From the NCBI RefSeq assembly GCF_032854445.1, contig NC_088295.1:12447385-12511384 (forward strand): a stretch of DNA of 64,000 bases, in the 5' to 3' direction. Positions 23,809-36,117 of this stretch are shown here, one piece after another. The first letter of the stretch is position 1. Each line of letters opens with the position of its first letter. Under the pieces are notes generated by a model. It did no database searches and was not told where the DNA came from. It saw only the letters and a list, made by a program, of their open reading frames with translations. The position numbers and the translations under genes are program-made. The stretch is from Liolophura sinensis (taxonomy: Eukaryota > Mollusca > Polyplacophora > Chitonida > Chitonidae).

Positions 23809-24501
23809 CTGGGCAGAGAATAATCAACCAAGAAAACAGATCAAATACATGTACATGTACATTCTATATACTTTCTGAGCTCTTGTAGACTCAACCACAG
23901 GCTGTTGTAGTAGACTTCTTTAAAACACATGTATACCATAGTGGTCAGCTGTGGAGGAAACTGTAGTGCCGGCTTGGTCATGGCCAACGACCTTAAACGA
24001 GATACTGGCGAGCTTTCCGATGTGTGATAAGTCATGTTGGTGGAGGACAAGTGGGCCTCAGTGACCTTGGATCACTCAAGACCAAACAAGAGAACATCAA
24101 CGACTGCTGAATTATTGCCACAAAGGTCTGTGAACAATGAAAGCAATCCGCTTATAAAACTTCACTATCCGAACCTCGTACCTCGTACCCTATGTGTCAT
24201 ATGACATAGGTGTAGTGATTCTGGTGTTCATGTGCACTACATAACATAGCCCACACTGAATACATGGACCTGGACACATTATGTACATGCAGATATGGAA
24301 ACTGTTTTCAGACACATGTTACTGTATTGCCAAGATATGGATGAAAACACTGCTGATGTGCAGTAAAGAAATAATCCTTCAATCCTTCAACTTTCTGTAG
24401 AGAAGTTTGATAATTAAACCAGAGAGATACACAATACATATGCAGTGTTCGATAATAGATGTGGGTCAAAGTCAGACACTGGAATGCAGGTGAGTGCGTA
24501 C

Positions 24502-24620
24502 ATTGAGCTTGATGTTAGATCCCATTGGTCCCTCAATTAACCAATAGCAGATTTCCTGTGACAGGTCACCCTGTGTGATGGTTCCCGCAGAGCCTTTCTG
24601 ATGATATGAACATCTTGAAC
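24502..24620 (-). CDS. Gene A exon: CUB domain 1, first half
   Basis: 119 bases, phase 1 in (GTTTTAG) and phase 0 out (GTACGC). SRCSYHQKGSAGTITQGD and EICYWLIEGPMGSNIKLN follow the CUB start C...G-x-I...C-x-W-x-I-x-x-P-x-G-x-x-I-x-L. Confidence 0.85.
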
Positions 24621-25171
24621 CTAAAACATTTTCATTCAAATTAAACTTGTGAACAACTTCTGGGCATAAATGGAAATTATAATATGTTTATGGCATTTAA
24701 CTTACATACTCCCTACCACTCTGAGATTTTGCAATAATAAGAAAAAGAAAAAGAAGGAGGTTCACAACAGAAGAAAAACTACAGTTTTTTTTTGACAATG
24801 GAGGAAATTGCAGAAACCTCAAACTTGATCTGAAACTTGGTGGGGATGGTGGGGATGGTGGGGACATGCACCATGTTCCAATTCAATTTGATTAACCATT
24901 TTGAAAAAAAGTCCAGAAACTAGTTCGTGATGGACTGACAGACTTCCAGGTTGTACATGGTCGGTGACTAATAAAGCGATATTTAGATATGGCCATTTTG
25001 CTGGACTCTCTGTTTCACAAATCTGTCGTACATGTAGGCTAAGTTGATTGTGAATTCCATGGCAACACATGAGAGTTACAATCAACTTAGCCAGCTTATA
25101 GCTTTGTGGATGAGGGAGCGGCAGTTCCTGGATGTTCCTGGACATGTGTATCTCTGACACTGAGAACTCAC

Positions 25172-25267
25172 TGCATCCAAGTTCATCTGAGTAATCCCTG
25201 CAGTCATCAACCCCATCGCACACCCACTTCTCATTAATACAGGCGTCTCTGCTACAGTGAAATGAAC
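25172..25267 (-). CDS. Gene A exon: LDL-receptor class A domain
   Basis: 96-base phase 1-1 exon, acceptor ATTTCAG and donor GTGAGT. FHCSRDACINEKWVCDG then DDCRDYSDELGC is an LDLa module with the calcium cluster D-x-x-D-x-x-D-x-SDE. Five cysteines are here; the first is supplied by SAC at the end of the exon at 26308. Confidence 0.92.
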
Positions 25268-25386
25268 CTGAAATGTCAACATGACAATTACAACATTTTC
25301 ACCTTGTCATTTTGCATGGAGGTTCATTTGCAGGTACATGTATGCAGTTAATATGAAAGTGACATTGATATTTCAGAATGATTGAG

Positions 25387-25743
25387 TGCGAGTGCTTGGG
25401 GTTTAACGTCGTACTCAACAATTTTTCAGTCATATGACGACGAAGGAATCATTAGGGTGCATGCACGTGTAATGTGCCTCCTTGTTGCAGGACGGATTTC
25501 CACCGCTCTTTTATTTAGTGCTGCATCACTGAGACGACTTACCGAAGGCAAGTAAGCCGCCCCGCCCGAGCCATTATACTGATACGGGTCAACCAGTCGT
25601 TGCACTATCCCCTTCATGCTGAACGCCAAGCGAGGAAGTTACAACTTCCTCTTTTAAAGTCTTAGGTCTGACTCGACCAAGGATTGATCCTGGATCTACC
25701 GGTCCCGAAGCGGACGCTCTACCAACTGTGCTATCCGGGCCGG
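25387..25743 (-). mobile_element. SINE family 2, young copy with perfect duplication
   Basis: Read on the minus strand: a tRNA-like head GATAGCACAGTTGGTAGAGC, a B-box-like GGATCAATCC, a body and a GCACTCGCACTC-type tail. Perfect 14-base duplications TCAGAATGATTGAG flank it at 25373-25386 and 25744-25757. Confidence 0.9.
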
Positions 25744-26307
25744 TCAGAATGATTGAGCTGCATGGCATAAAGGAATTAAGATGCACTGCTTATCAACAGT
25801 GTAAAGAATCATAAAGCTTCAACTGATAATTGTCATTTTCACTCATAAGAATTAGTGTGAAGTACATTCAGCTTTCTCGAAACTTCTTAAGTTATTTATA
25901 ACTTAATACTATACTTAGGAAGCGTTTGACTTAAGTTTTGTCGAGAAACACTCCATCCTGGACTTAGGCAAAAACATTTCGACTTAAGCAATTTACTAGA
26001 CTTAGGAAGTTTCGTGAAACTGGGCCTGGTTCCCTGCATTAATCCAATAGACTGGCCATCATCATGTACTGACTATACAAACATGTACACGGAGAATCAT
26101 GATCATACTGACTGAAACTGTGACTATGAAACTCACTCCTTGAACTCAAATGAAATCAAATGAAAATTTGACAACTGCTATTTCATAGTCTAGAATACAA
26201 ATCTCATTGTGTGAACATGGCTTAACAAACAGAGCTTGTCCTACTTTCATTCGCTTATTCACTCATCTTACAGTTACTTGTTTAGTTTGAATATGACCTA
26301 TGTTTAC

Positions 26308-26514
26308 CTTGTGAGCAGGCAGAGCGCTGACACATGTAGTTCATCAGTAAATCACAGGACCCCTCACTCCACAAATACAACCCGGATGAATTTGTCACAT
26401 AGACACACTTGTCTTCAGCAGGGTAAGGAAACCCATTTGACCAAAAGCCCACAGACGGAGAGCTGACAGAGTTATCTGCCCATGTGGACTGCTTCTGTGA
26501 ATTTGTGCTGAATC
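26308..26514 (-). CDS. Gene A exon: C-type lectin domain, C-terminal part
   Basis: 207-base phase 1-1 exon, acceptor AAAACAG and donor GTAAAC. VGFWSNGFPYPAEDKCVYVT, LWSEGSCDLLMNYMCQ gives the last four-cysteine layout of a C-type lectin. The usual EPN/QPD and WND sugar- and calcium-binding motifs are not seen. The end (SACSQ) starts the LDLa module. Confidence 0.88.
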
Positions 26515-27079
26515 CTGTTTTAAATGAACACCAGACTTTCTTCATTGAAAATACAAATAATTCAGTAACACTGCCATTTGCACACATACATGTGGGGAAC
26601 TTGAAGGGGAAATGTACACCTTCCCAAGCAGGGCAAGAGTCTGTGATCTACTTAAAAAAAATGTAGATGTATATGTACATCTTTAACAATCTTTGACACA
26701 AGCTTTAGTTGTATACATGCACCTGAATTGCCAAACTATGAATCAATAGTGACCAATATTGTTGCAAACAGGTTGACCACATGTTCTACATGAGAATGGA
26801 ATATAAAGTAGCACTGTCACGAGGAGTTGTGGGATCTATACCCATATAGACAATGATCATGTAAACCTCTGTAGCTGCTATATAATATGTAACTGTTACC
26901 GCCTGAAGTTGGCGTGTTCAAGCTAGATGATCACCCAGTCAAGGCCGTATTTTGTCACAAAGGTTGCCAAACGACTGAGATGACAAAAGACGGCGAAGAC
27001 TGACTGATCCTCTAGCACAGATACCCAACCCAAAGGTGGTAACTGACTTACACAGTGGTTTTATCATGTGGCAAGTATC

Positions 27080-27560
27080 ATTCGTTTCATCAAAACGCTG
27101 TTTTAGAGATTGAACTTGGACAGATTACCCTAAATGTTAAAACCACCTTAATTAATACATATGCATAAGCTGGAAAAACTATATATTCACCAATTTTAAT
27201 AAGCCGGAGAAAGCTTAGGAACCAATGTGATAAAACACTGACACTTTATAGCATGAACACATCTGTGTGTATTTCTTTGAAGCTGTCGTAATGATCTTTG
27301 GCTATTCATGATATTGCCTATTCTGAAGGCGTTTTTCAGTGTAAATTGATAAAATTATACCTTTTTGAAGCCCTAAAATTAGACCATTGAACCAATGTAG
27401 TTTTGTCGCAAAAACCAACTTTAAGATGTGCATAAAATGCACTGAAAGTGGCTCTTTCACATTGAGGAAATTGGGTGTACAAATACATGAAACAACTCAT
27501 TTGGAACTTTTAATAGATATTTTCTTATTATTGCAAATAACAAAATTACAGGCGCAGCAG
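27080..27560. repeat. Dispersed intronic repeat, copy also at 57.4 kb
   Basis: CAATGTAGTTTTGTC, GTGCATAAAATGCACTGAAA and GCTCTTTCA occur in the same order at about 57510-57575 (CAATGTAGTTTTATC, GTGCATGAATTCCACTGAAA, GCTCTTTCA). No coding content. Confidence 0.6.
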
Positions 27561-27822
27561 TTGGTGGACAAATTGTTCCAGTAATGTAAGCCACTGTGGT
27601 AGCGCCTGCTGCGGCCACCAGCTAACCACTACTGATTCCACCCAGATCATTCGGGGTTTGTATTTTGCTATTTTTCTATTTGCCAGCCACTTTTATCTGT
27701 GCCATCATCTTTCAGATGTATCTGTTTCCTAAGTCTGCAATGCACTGCACATTTTAGCAGTGATGCCATTATGCTATAAAAGGGTATATCATATCTAACT
27801 GGATGACAGAGGTTAAACTTAC

Positions 27823-27908
27823 CAATCCAAAAGCTGGAGACTTCGGCCAGCTCTCCAGCCATCTGTGTCATCCAATGGTCATCCAGCCTGACCAGACGTG
27901 CTCCAACA
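27823..27908 (-). CDS. Gene A exon: C-type lectin domain, middle part
   Basis: 86 bases, phase 2 in (CACACAG) and phase 1 out (GTAAGT). VGARLVRLDDHWMTQM then SSFWIG is the lectin core around the G-A-x-L and W-I-G motifs. Confidence 0.9.
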
Positions 27909-28314
27909 CTGTGTGGAAATCATAAGCAATCATACCATAACATTAACAAACAGTTTGCAATTAGATAACCCATAAAGTAATGTGAACCTAAAATATGGTC
28001 AATGACCTAAAATGTCATCAAAAAATTGATCTTTAGAGGCAAAGTCTTAGAACTTTGCTTAAACTGATGATTAATGTTGTACTTTTAATTACTCGGCTTC
28101 ACAAATATGCATGATACCAAGTCAACAACTCGTGTTCTTTTGATGCTACCAGTTTGAAAGACATACTACCAGTAACTGTAAATACAAAGCGAAAGGTTGA
28201 TTTCAAGATGATGGGTTTCATCTGACATGTTCCATAGGGCACAAACTGAAGTCACAACAATCCTCATATATACATAACCTGAATGACATCAAATGATTTG
28301 TCACCAAAATGTAC

Positions 28315-28399
28315 CTTTGACAGAAGGACTGGGCTGCTTTCCATCCCTGTATATGATCCTTCAGCAACTTGACACAGGAGCCATCCAAGAGGTTCCAAC
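28315..28399 (-). CDS. Gene A exon: C-type lectin domain, N-terminal part
   Basis: 85 bases, phase 1 in (TTTTAG) and phase 2 out (GTACAT). GWNLLDGSCVKLL, GWKAAQSFCQ: the C-x-x-G-W...C...W...A...C opening of a long-form C-type lectin. Confidence 0.9.
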
Positions 28400-28744
28400 C
28401 TAAAATGAGAACTGAACTTTGTACACTGTGGAATTGTATCTCATCATAAATGTAAGCTACATCCATAGCATTAAAAAACTTCTTCTTGACCATTCCTTAT
28501 GAAACTAATAATTGCAAGTTGGAAAATGTCAACCATATGTATAACAATAATCTTTGAAACTTTTCAAACCAATTTAGATTTGCTTAATATCAAATTTCTT
28601 TACTAATTTTTTTCCAAAAACAATACCATGTTACTATGTTTAATTTTTATGCAAACCAACTGTCACCAGTTTTAAATACTGCTATCAGCAAATAATTTAC
28701 AAAGATTTTGTTCATTTAATTTTATTTTTTCAATTTGTACTTAC

Positions 28745-28772
28745 CATCCTGTGGACAGCTAAGGTGGATACC
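28745..28772 (-). CDS. Gene A micro-exon: start of C-type lectin domain
   Basis: 28-base exon between TTGACAG and GTAAGT. In phase 0 it reads GIHLSCPQD and supplies the first cysteine just before G-W of the next exon. Phase 1 exit matches. Confidence 0.75.
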
Positions 28773-29060
28773 CTGTCAATGTAAAGGAAAATAACCAATT
28801 GCAGCCAGCTGAAGACAAATATTAGTTAATTAAGAACAGTAATTAGTATGAGAAATTCAATACAGTACTAGCTATTTCAGTACAACTTTTACAATACACT
28901 TTGTGGTGAGTGTTTCTATCTGTGAGATAATCAGGGTGACCAGAGATATTTCAAAACAAACATTCATAAATTTCTGTGACTTTTCAAGACCAAATATGAA
29001 AAACAGCCAATGCTTTCTACCATTGGATATGATGACTACTAAAGGCCTATATTGCAATAC

Positions 29061-29147
29061 TGACCAATGTAGCTCAGACAATTCACCATCATGCAAGTTC
29101 AAATAATGAAGAAAAAAAACAAGAGCCCAAAGAAGATGCAAAATCAC
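29061..29147 (-). CDS. Gene A putative first exon: signal peptide
   Basis: ATG-initiated 29-codon segment, MILHLLWALVFFLHYLNLHD and on, with a hydrophobic stretch at residues 2-17 typical of a signal peptide. A GTATTG donor after residue 29 gives phase 0, matching the micro-exon at 28745. The donor is weak and GTGAAT is a nearby alternative in the wrong phase. Plausible, not proved. Confidence 0.45.
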
Positions 29148-29384
29148 CTCAAAGCTATACTCAACAGACTGATTGCATTATGGTTATGCATTATAACATC
29201 AAAATAGGATCACATTAGTTCACAAGATGACGGTAGGTGTAGTAATATACTACCTACCCACTCAGCATACAGAACTGAGATGTGGTACCGTATATAAAAG
29301 CCTGAGGAGACATGTTAGAAATAAACCCAAACAGCAATGGTCAGGAAGTGAATACTAGGGACTGGACATGCTACATACATGTGT

Positions 29385-30115
29385 CAAGCATTCACTATCT
29401 TCAAATCCCCATTCAGATTCTATGCTCAAAAAGCAATAGCTCTGGGAAAAAAATCAATGCAACCTAAATAACATATGCACATTCTCACATGGTCTCTGAC
29501 TGTCCTGCCTACAAACTTTCACAAATATCCAATCATAACGACACGAGATGTGTTCACAAGGACTCCCTACCTACAAGTCTTCATTCTATGCTCAAAGGGC
29601 AATAACTCTGGAAAAAATCAATGCAACCTAAATAACATATGCACATTCTCACATGGTCTCTGACTGTCCTGCCTACAAACTTTCGGAAATATCCAATCAT
29701 AACGACACGAGATGTGTTCACAAGGAATCACTATCTACAAGTCTTCATTCTATGATCCAAGGGCAATAACTCTGGAAAAAAATCAATGCAACCTAAATAA
29801 CATATGCACATTCTCACATGGTCTCTGACTGTCCTGCCTACAAACTTTCACAAATATCCAATCATAACGACACGAGATGTGTTGACAAGGACTCACTATC
29901 TACAAGTCTTCATTCTATGCTCAAAGGGCAATAACTCTGGAAAAAATCAATGCAACCTAAATAACATATGCACATTCTCACATGGTCTCTGACTGTCCTG
30001 CCTACAAACTTTCACAAATATCCAATCATAACGGTAGAATGAGATGCACCACCTAGGACTCACTTTCTACAAGTTTGTATTCTTTTTTAAAGGGCAATAA
30101 CTCTGGAAATAATTG
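29385..30115. repeat. Tandem array of about 165-bp units upstream of gene A
   Basis: Four or more units with CAATGCAACCTAAATAACAT, TCACATGGTCTCTGACTGTC and AAAGGGCAATAACTCTGG. Spacing between equal points is about 164-165 bases. The outermost units are diverged. Short ORFs repeat at this period and are by-products. Confidence 0.9.
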
Positions 30116-30368
30116 ATGTGGCACAGCCCAATAGCATATGTACACACTAACATGCTCTCTGTTATGCCAAAAGTCTTAAAACATCAAATCATTAACTGAT
30201 TAGACAAATCAAGAGCTCTGCATTCAGAAGTCCACATTCCTGCATCGTACGATTAGTCAAGGATCACTTAATCTGCATACACATCTCTCACTCATTGCAC
30301 AAATCTTGTGCTGGAGCTTCTCCCAATTGTGCTCAAACTTTTACACTGAAGACATTTCTAAGCTACGT

Positions 30369-30485
30369 GGATTTATTTATTCGTTTCATTGGTGTTTTAT
30401 GCCATAATCAAGAATATTTCACTTATACAATGGCTGCCAGCATTATGGAGGAAACCCACGACCATCCAAGGGTTGCTGGCAGACA
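30369..30485 (-). mobile_element. SINE family 1 fragment
   Basis: ATTTATTTATTCGTTTCATT, GGTGTTTTATGCCATAATCA, GAATATTTCACTTATACAAT and GGTTGCTGGCAGAC, reversed, head missing. Confidence 0.82.
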
Positions 30486-31839
30486 GAGACCTATGTATTG
30501 TTTATGTTCAAAAAATGTTTTCCTTATCTGTTGCATCATGTCATCGTTTGGTGGACTAGTGAACCACACCTTCATACTAGTGCCAGTATACAGTAGGTCT
30601 TTGGACATCCATCAGTAGGACTCTAGTGTGATTGACCTAGGGGGCCAGTCTTTAGGCCAATGGACCTTCGTCGTATGGTTGGCTTTATACTAATAGTTGG
30701 CCTTTAGTCTCACACATCAATTGAACATTTGCACCAACTGCTTGACCCAATTACTTGACGCGTGCAGCTACCATCACCTCAAATTAGTGGATAACGGTGT
30801 CCGTGCTGAATGGGCAGTCTGAATGCCCCATGATCATACTGATAACCCAACACCATCACAGGCACTTGGAACCGACAAATACAGCAAAATAAAATACTAC
30901 TGTATATGGTGCTTTAGGATAGTTATTCCTCATAGTTTTTAAGTGATGTTGTAGCTACTCTGAGCCAATCACCAGCACACTCTCGTGACCATAGAGTACT
31001 GGGGCAAAATCAAACCAAATTTAACCCAGGCTAGATAGGATTTGAAAAAGATTTTAGCATGAATAATGAAAAGTAGAGGCTTTAGATAACTATTTTTTCT
31101 GGAAAAGTAATCAGAATGTGCCTAAACTTCAAATATGATAGTTTCATTGTCCTCTAGATCTTTGAAAAGTTAGAAAACGGCAAAACTCAGCATTTCATCC
31201 ATTTAGCTCCATGTTATTTATCACCTCCTGGTCCTAGTGAAGAACCCAAATACTCAAAGCAATGAATATCATTCTAGGGCGCCATATATTGTAGTATTTT
31301 ATTTTACTCTATCAATGGGTTCCAAGTGCCTGTGAACAGCACGTACCACAAGTAGGGACCTACAGTACCGTAATAGGCCTCCAGTCACCTGTCAGTGTTT
31401 CGTCTGAGTGCATGCCTGTCTTCGACAAACTCACAAAGATGAAACACTGCGGCTGATCAGAATGGTTATAAGTTAAAACATGGTATCGGGTATATGTTGA
31501 AAAAGGCAGAATTATACACAAAACCTCACATAGAGCCTGAGTAACAACTTGAAGAAATTTCTGACGTTGCCGCCATTTTAACCAAGTTGAGTCACATGAC
31601 GACAACGTGATCCACATTCTCCACGCATAGACGGTTTTATGCAGTCCACCGAGAGAATGCCCAGAGCAAGCTGAAAAACATATGTGATGCCGATCGAGGT
31701 GGGCATGCATGTAAACCAATCAAACCCCGATTTCTCGAATAGAAAAAAAATGTTTCCATGGTTGAATGAAATGGCCAAAATCCTTGTCGGCCTGTGTATA
31801 GATCATTCCCGATAAATGCATGGCAATGTAGTCCTTCAG

Positions 31840-31955
31840 TTTTCTGCCTCCAAACAGGCCCAATGCTGGTCACATTCGTAAAAGTCGAATAGTCTTGATC
31901 ACGGCGTAAAAGTCCAATCAAGTGAATGAAAAAAAAAAATAAAAAAAATAAAAAC
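31840..31955 (+). mobile_element. SINE family 1 fragment with A-rich tail
   Basis: CCAATGCTGGTC, GTCTTGATCACGGCGTAAAA and GTCCAATCAAGTGAATG followed by a long A-rich run. Strongly diverged 3' end. Confidence 0.65.
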
Positions 31956-34900
31956 AAAGGTGGCAGTTTTGCAACAAAATGATCGGCATGTATAAATTAT
32001 GTCGTGCCCAACATGTATAGCCTACCATATATATGCTTGATCATATATGTACACGTTCGTAGGCCTACTAATGCGTTGCCCATAGAAACTTGCACATCCA
32101 TGTATGCACTGTATGTCATTGTGAATGTGCTGCACAAATTAGGCTCACAACTTGTGTACTTCTGATATATACACAAAATCATACATGTGGATGTGCATAT
32201 CCTCACAACAGCCCTACTGTGTACAACTTGTACACTTGTATGCCGCACATATATAGGCCTAGTAATTGGGCGTATTAAAATATTTTATCCATATTAATTG
32301 TTTTAGGAATAAAAATGGCGCTCGGTATAAATGGGCCCATGCATATAATTTAGGTATTTATTGTAAAATGGAATCGACTAGCAATTTTTATTTGGTATTG
32401 ACTTCATATAGTTAAATACAGATTTTGTGTATAGGCTTAGCGTTTAACTTCTTATCGGGTGATTATATACAGATTGTTCGAATATTTTGTTCAGCGTTTT
32501 TTTGCATAATAATACCACGGATTTCTAATAACAATCACGTTGATATAAATTGTTGATACATATGTATATCTCGAAATTTAAAAATCATGCTAATCACTGT
32601 CCTGTCATACAACTAATTATTATGCTTACGTGTTATGTGCTTACGCCCCACCACCCCACCACCTTAATCCTGTTGATCTATATAGATTGGTAGTCTACAT
32701 GTGTTTGTCTGTATAACTATTTACCTTTCATACTATGCAGAACAGAATAAACAACCAGCAGGCATGGATTCCATTTCAAAGAGAGGTATATGTATATAAG
32801 CGATATTCGATATGGTCTCAATGTAGATGTCCAATATAATTTACCTCTATATCTGAACGTGGAAGAGAAGTAAACACACACTCAAATATATACGTGTTCA
32901 GCAAATCGAACAGTGAAGTAAACATTCCAAAACACTCATAAAACATAACGTTCTATACACAACGTTAATAATGTAAGATCCAAGAATTTGACTGTGGTGG
33001 ATAAAGGAGAGTTTTATAATGTTAAACTTTTACTTACATCAACACCATAAATTTAAGTCTTGGAAAATTAACAAAAATGATAAAAATAAGATGTAATCTA
33101 ACACTATATCTTAATGTCAATTTAATACTCACCAAGCGTTTCACATTAAAAATGTTTTGTGTTGTATAACATTGTGCCAAATAATTATCATAGGGGGCGT
33201 AAGGTTAAACACATGTTGGGAATCACAGTGTGTAGAACATTTGACATTCTCTTAATATTTTCGTTTTGGGAAAGAGCATAGGTGTTATAACTCTGTTTTT
33301 AACATCAGATTTGGAGGAAAACTGATGCTTTTTAATAATGTTAATTGGAAAGGGATGATGAACTGTGTATATTTCAAATAAGATTATTGGTGTTTATTAT
33401 GGTTTGGAAAAGATAACGAAACCAATGTAAAAATGTTACATTTGTTACATTTCAACAGATATATGATTGATATATCTTTTGATAATAGTGTACCGGTATA
33501 TACTATTGCCAGCCCCCGCCTTAAATAAAAGATATATTTATGTTTCGAATGTTTTTGTGAGAAACATATGCCATATCTGATGTGTAGGCCTATATAAGGT
33601 ACAATTATTATGTGTGGAAATTTTAGGTAAAAAGTGTACACGCTGGGGTAATGGAACATTAAAAGGGTCAGCCTATACTAATGGCTGCTTAATAGTAGGC
33701 CTACGTGTGAAATAAGAACAATAAACTTTTTCAGAACTTTGTGCTCAGATTATCCCTCAAGTGACACTGCAGAAGGTACACTTGCATGAAGATCAGTAAA
33801 GAAAACCAGTAAATTAAATCTCGAGTTTGGTCAGTATAGACCTAGTTAAATTTTCACCATGCATACAGGTGGTTCAAAACTACTGAGTCATGGGCTTACC
33901 CTTGAGTGTGTCCAGATTGGTGACGGCATCACCAGTACAATTAAGGCTAAGAGTGCCGTTGGTGTCATGATGCAGCAATGTGGTCGCTTCCTGTTGCCGG
34001 ATGGAATGGGCACGTTAACATTCCATCGTGGAATATTCCTCAGACTGAACAGACGATGCAAGTTTACAGCTGTCTATATAGTTGAAATATCTGACTGAAA
34101 GTTTTGCGGGTGAGCAAATCGTACGTAATCTTACGTGGGGCGTTGTCCACTGCCTGTGTGTACCAGGGCATACGACACACTGCTAAGGGATCGGCTCACG
34201 CCCCGTGCCATCAGCTACCTCGATGGGACGAGATCACAATAGAACCGGTGTAAGGTTTTGCGAAACTACCAGTATTCATGCCTCAGAAGCCACGGCAATA
34301 TCACATTTCGTTGCTTGATTCTAAACTCACATGACTATAGGAAACTTCAGCGCAGAGTTGTATATATGTACACATATATATGTACTTCAGCAATTAGCCC
34401 CTTGAGCCAGCACTAAGGGGCATGGCTATAGTTGATCGACACTGCAGAGAAATACCTGAAGGAACTCTGTCCAGTAATTAACATCATGCATTGTTGCTCT
34501 GGCAATAAATATAAGACAACATATAGACGTACATGACTGGCCCGTTGGGATAACCCATTAATATATCTTTAGAGACATACAATGTACAACTTGATTAATC
34601 AGAACCTTGGAGAGCTTAATCAAGCCAGTGCACCAGAGGGATTGAATGACAAGTCCCTGCTGCGCGGACATTATACTGGCTAACTCTTTTAGCATCCAAA
34701 ACATCAATAATAATCTACAGCAACTGTTGTGTATTATAGATCATTATACATCTTAAGCGTTTGGTGACAATGGGTTTGGAATGTTATAGACCAAACACAC
34801 GAATACTTTTTAAGAATTCTTTATTTGTGTACTTTCAGTTTTGTTTTTATGATATCATGCCGTCTCTTTGTCTCTGGCCCCATGTAATTGCGTAATACTG

Positions 34901-36117
34901 ACAGTGTTGCCGAACTTCACGGAACACCATCCTAAAGACAGCAGACACCTCTGTCATTAACAGTACTGTAGTCTGGGAGCCCAGAAGGACTCGTTCATCA
35001 TCCCTTTCTTAAGTTTTCTACACTGAACCAATGACCAATTTCGAGTTGTTCCTTCATAAGTTGACAAAGTACATGAATTGACACTTCAGCTTGATTCTTA
35101 CCATACCTTGGAGTGCACATATACATGTGTATTTTGCAATGAGTGCGATCAGATGTTTGGGCAGTGCCCAGTGGGACTAGTTCAGAATAGAAATCTGAAG
35201 AAGAGCTTCTATATGCGTCCGAACTTCATATTTCAGGTCTCAAACCTGCTGTGAAAAACAAATCCTCCTAGGCTCCTGGACTACATATACACTATATTGA
35301 CATTAACACTACTGGTCTATCCTTTTATGCTGAATTACGTAGTGTTAAGCCACAACCATTCAGTTACTCATTCTTTATTGTGCTGTGCACCAGATATAAG
35401 GAAAAACGAAGATGTCGCCACATTTGAAGTCCTGGTAAAGATATTGATATAACGCTTATAGTTACAATTCATTTTGATACAGAACCATAGTGAATATATG
35501 TGGTATAAAATGTGCTTGTAGAGATGCATTAAGTGAAACTTGTTGATATGAAATGGGCTGTCCTTGGCAAGATTTGTTAAGTTCTGATAAGCTGAAGAAA
35601 ACTCTGAATCACGGTAACCCTAACCCTTCTACACCTCACTGTGCCCGGCTTGTGGTCGGGCTAGTAAATCTCGCGGTCTATGGACACATAGCTCTCCTAT
35701 ACGCGCGCCCGGCCCCTCTCCCTCAGGTACATGTACATGGAGGTGTTAGTTACCCGCACGAACTTCCTAGTTCTGTGTAATCAATACCTCAACAGACACA
35801 GGTGTAGCTTGTATCTCACTGTTGATATAATGACAAGCAAAGCCCTTGTCACACGTAAAATGGTGATTCACTTGATTTTCGTGACACAAAGGAATCTACG
35901 AGCACACCAACGTTATGCCCTTTTTAGAACATGATACCGAATAAACAAGTTGTGACCAACACGCACGATTCTGTTTATTCACTGCAACTGTTTCTTGTGC
36001 GTAATATGACTTTATAACATTCTCGCATTCCCCAAAGGTAGGCCTATATCCACTTATGGGCACAGAATTGGCTAAAGTACGTCAAGAATACCAGTCTGAC
36101 AACATCTAACACCGAGA

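Larger units (their letters stand above)
1..29147 (-). other. Gene A locus: SVEP1-like mosaic extracellular protein (30 exons visible, 3' part off window)
   Basis: Thirty exons on the minus strand join in phase. Domain order is putative signal peptide, C-type lectin, LDLa, CUB x3, sushi (CCP) x4, calcium-binding EGF x2, CCP x4, HYR x2, CCP, an unrecognised two-exon region, then GCC2/GCC3 modules running off the left edge. The CCP-HYR-HYR-CCP-region-GCC2/GCC3 part matches the order known for SVEP1/polydom, a secreted cell-adhesion matrix protein; the lectin, LDLa and CUB front is not part of that family as I know it. About 5,035 coding bases are visible. Function is inferred: secreted or matrix adhesion or recognition. 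Oddities are a GC-AG intron, a frame break in the exon at 17705 and a minisatellite starting at the 5' splice site of exon 12959. Introns 141-784, 941-1277, 1880-2445, 13160-14116, 14783-15404, 15597-16221, 20000-20366, 21002-21626, 22184-22906, 23068-23609, 24621-25171 and 27909-28744 hold nothing else I recognise. Confidence 0.75.
30120..36110. other. Intergenic stretch between gene A and the retrotransposon-bearing array
   Basis: A/T-rich sequence with two SINE family 1 fragments (30369, 31840). No exon with domain signature, RNA gene or long ORF was recognised on either strand. The longest isolated ORF (33859-34098, plus, 79 codons) has no recognisable feature. The gene A promoter would be expected near the right of 29147, but no convincing core element was found. 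Confidence 0.5.

Noticed and set aside
24838-24868. GGTGGGGAT triple repeat as a regulatory G-rich element
   Set aside because: A three-unit simple repeat in an intron, without further evidence.
33859-34098. 79-codon plus-strand ORF in the intergenic stretch
   Set aside because: No recognisable domain, no neighbouring exon signals, and of a length expected by chance.
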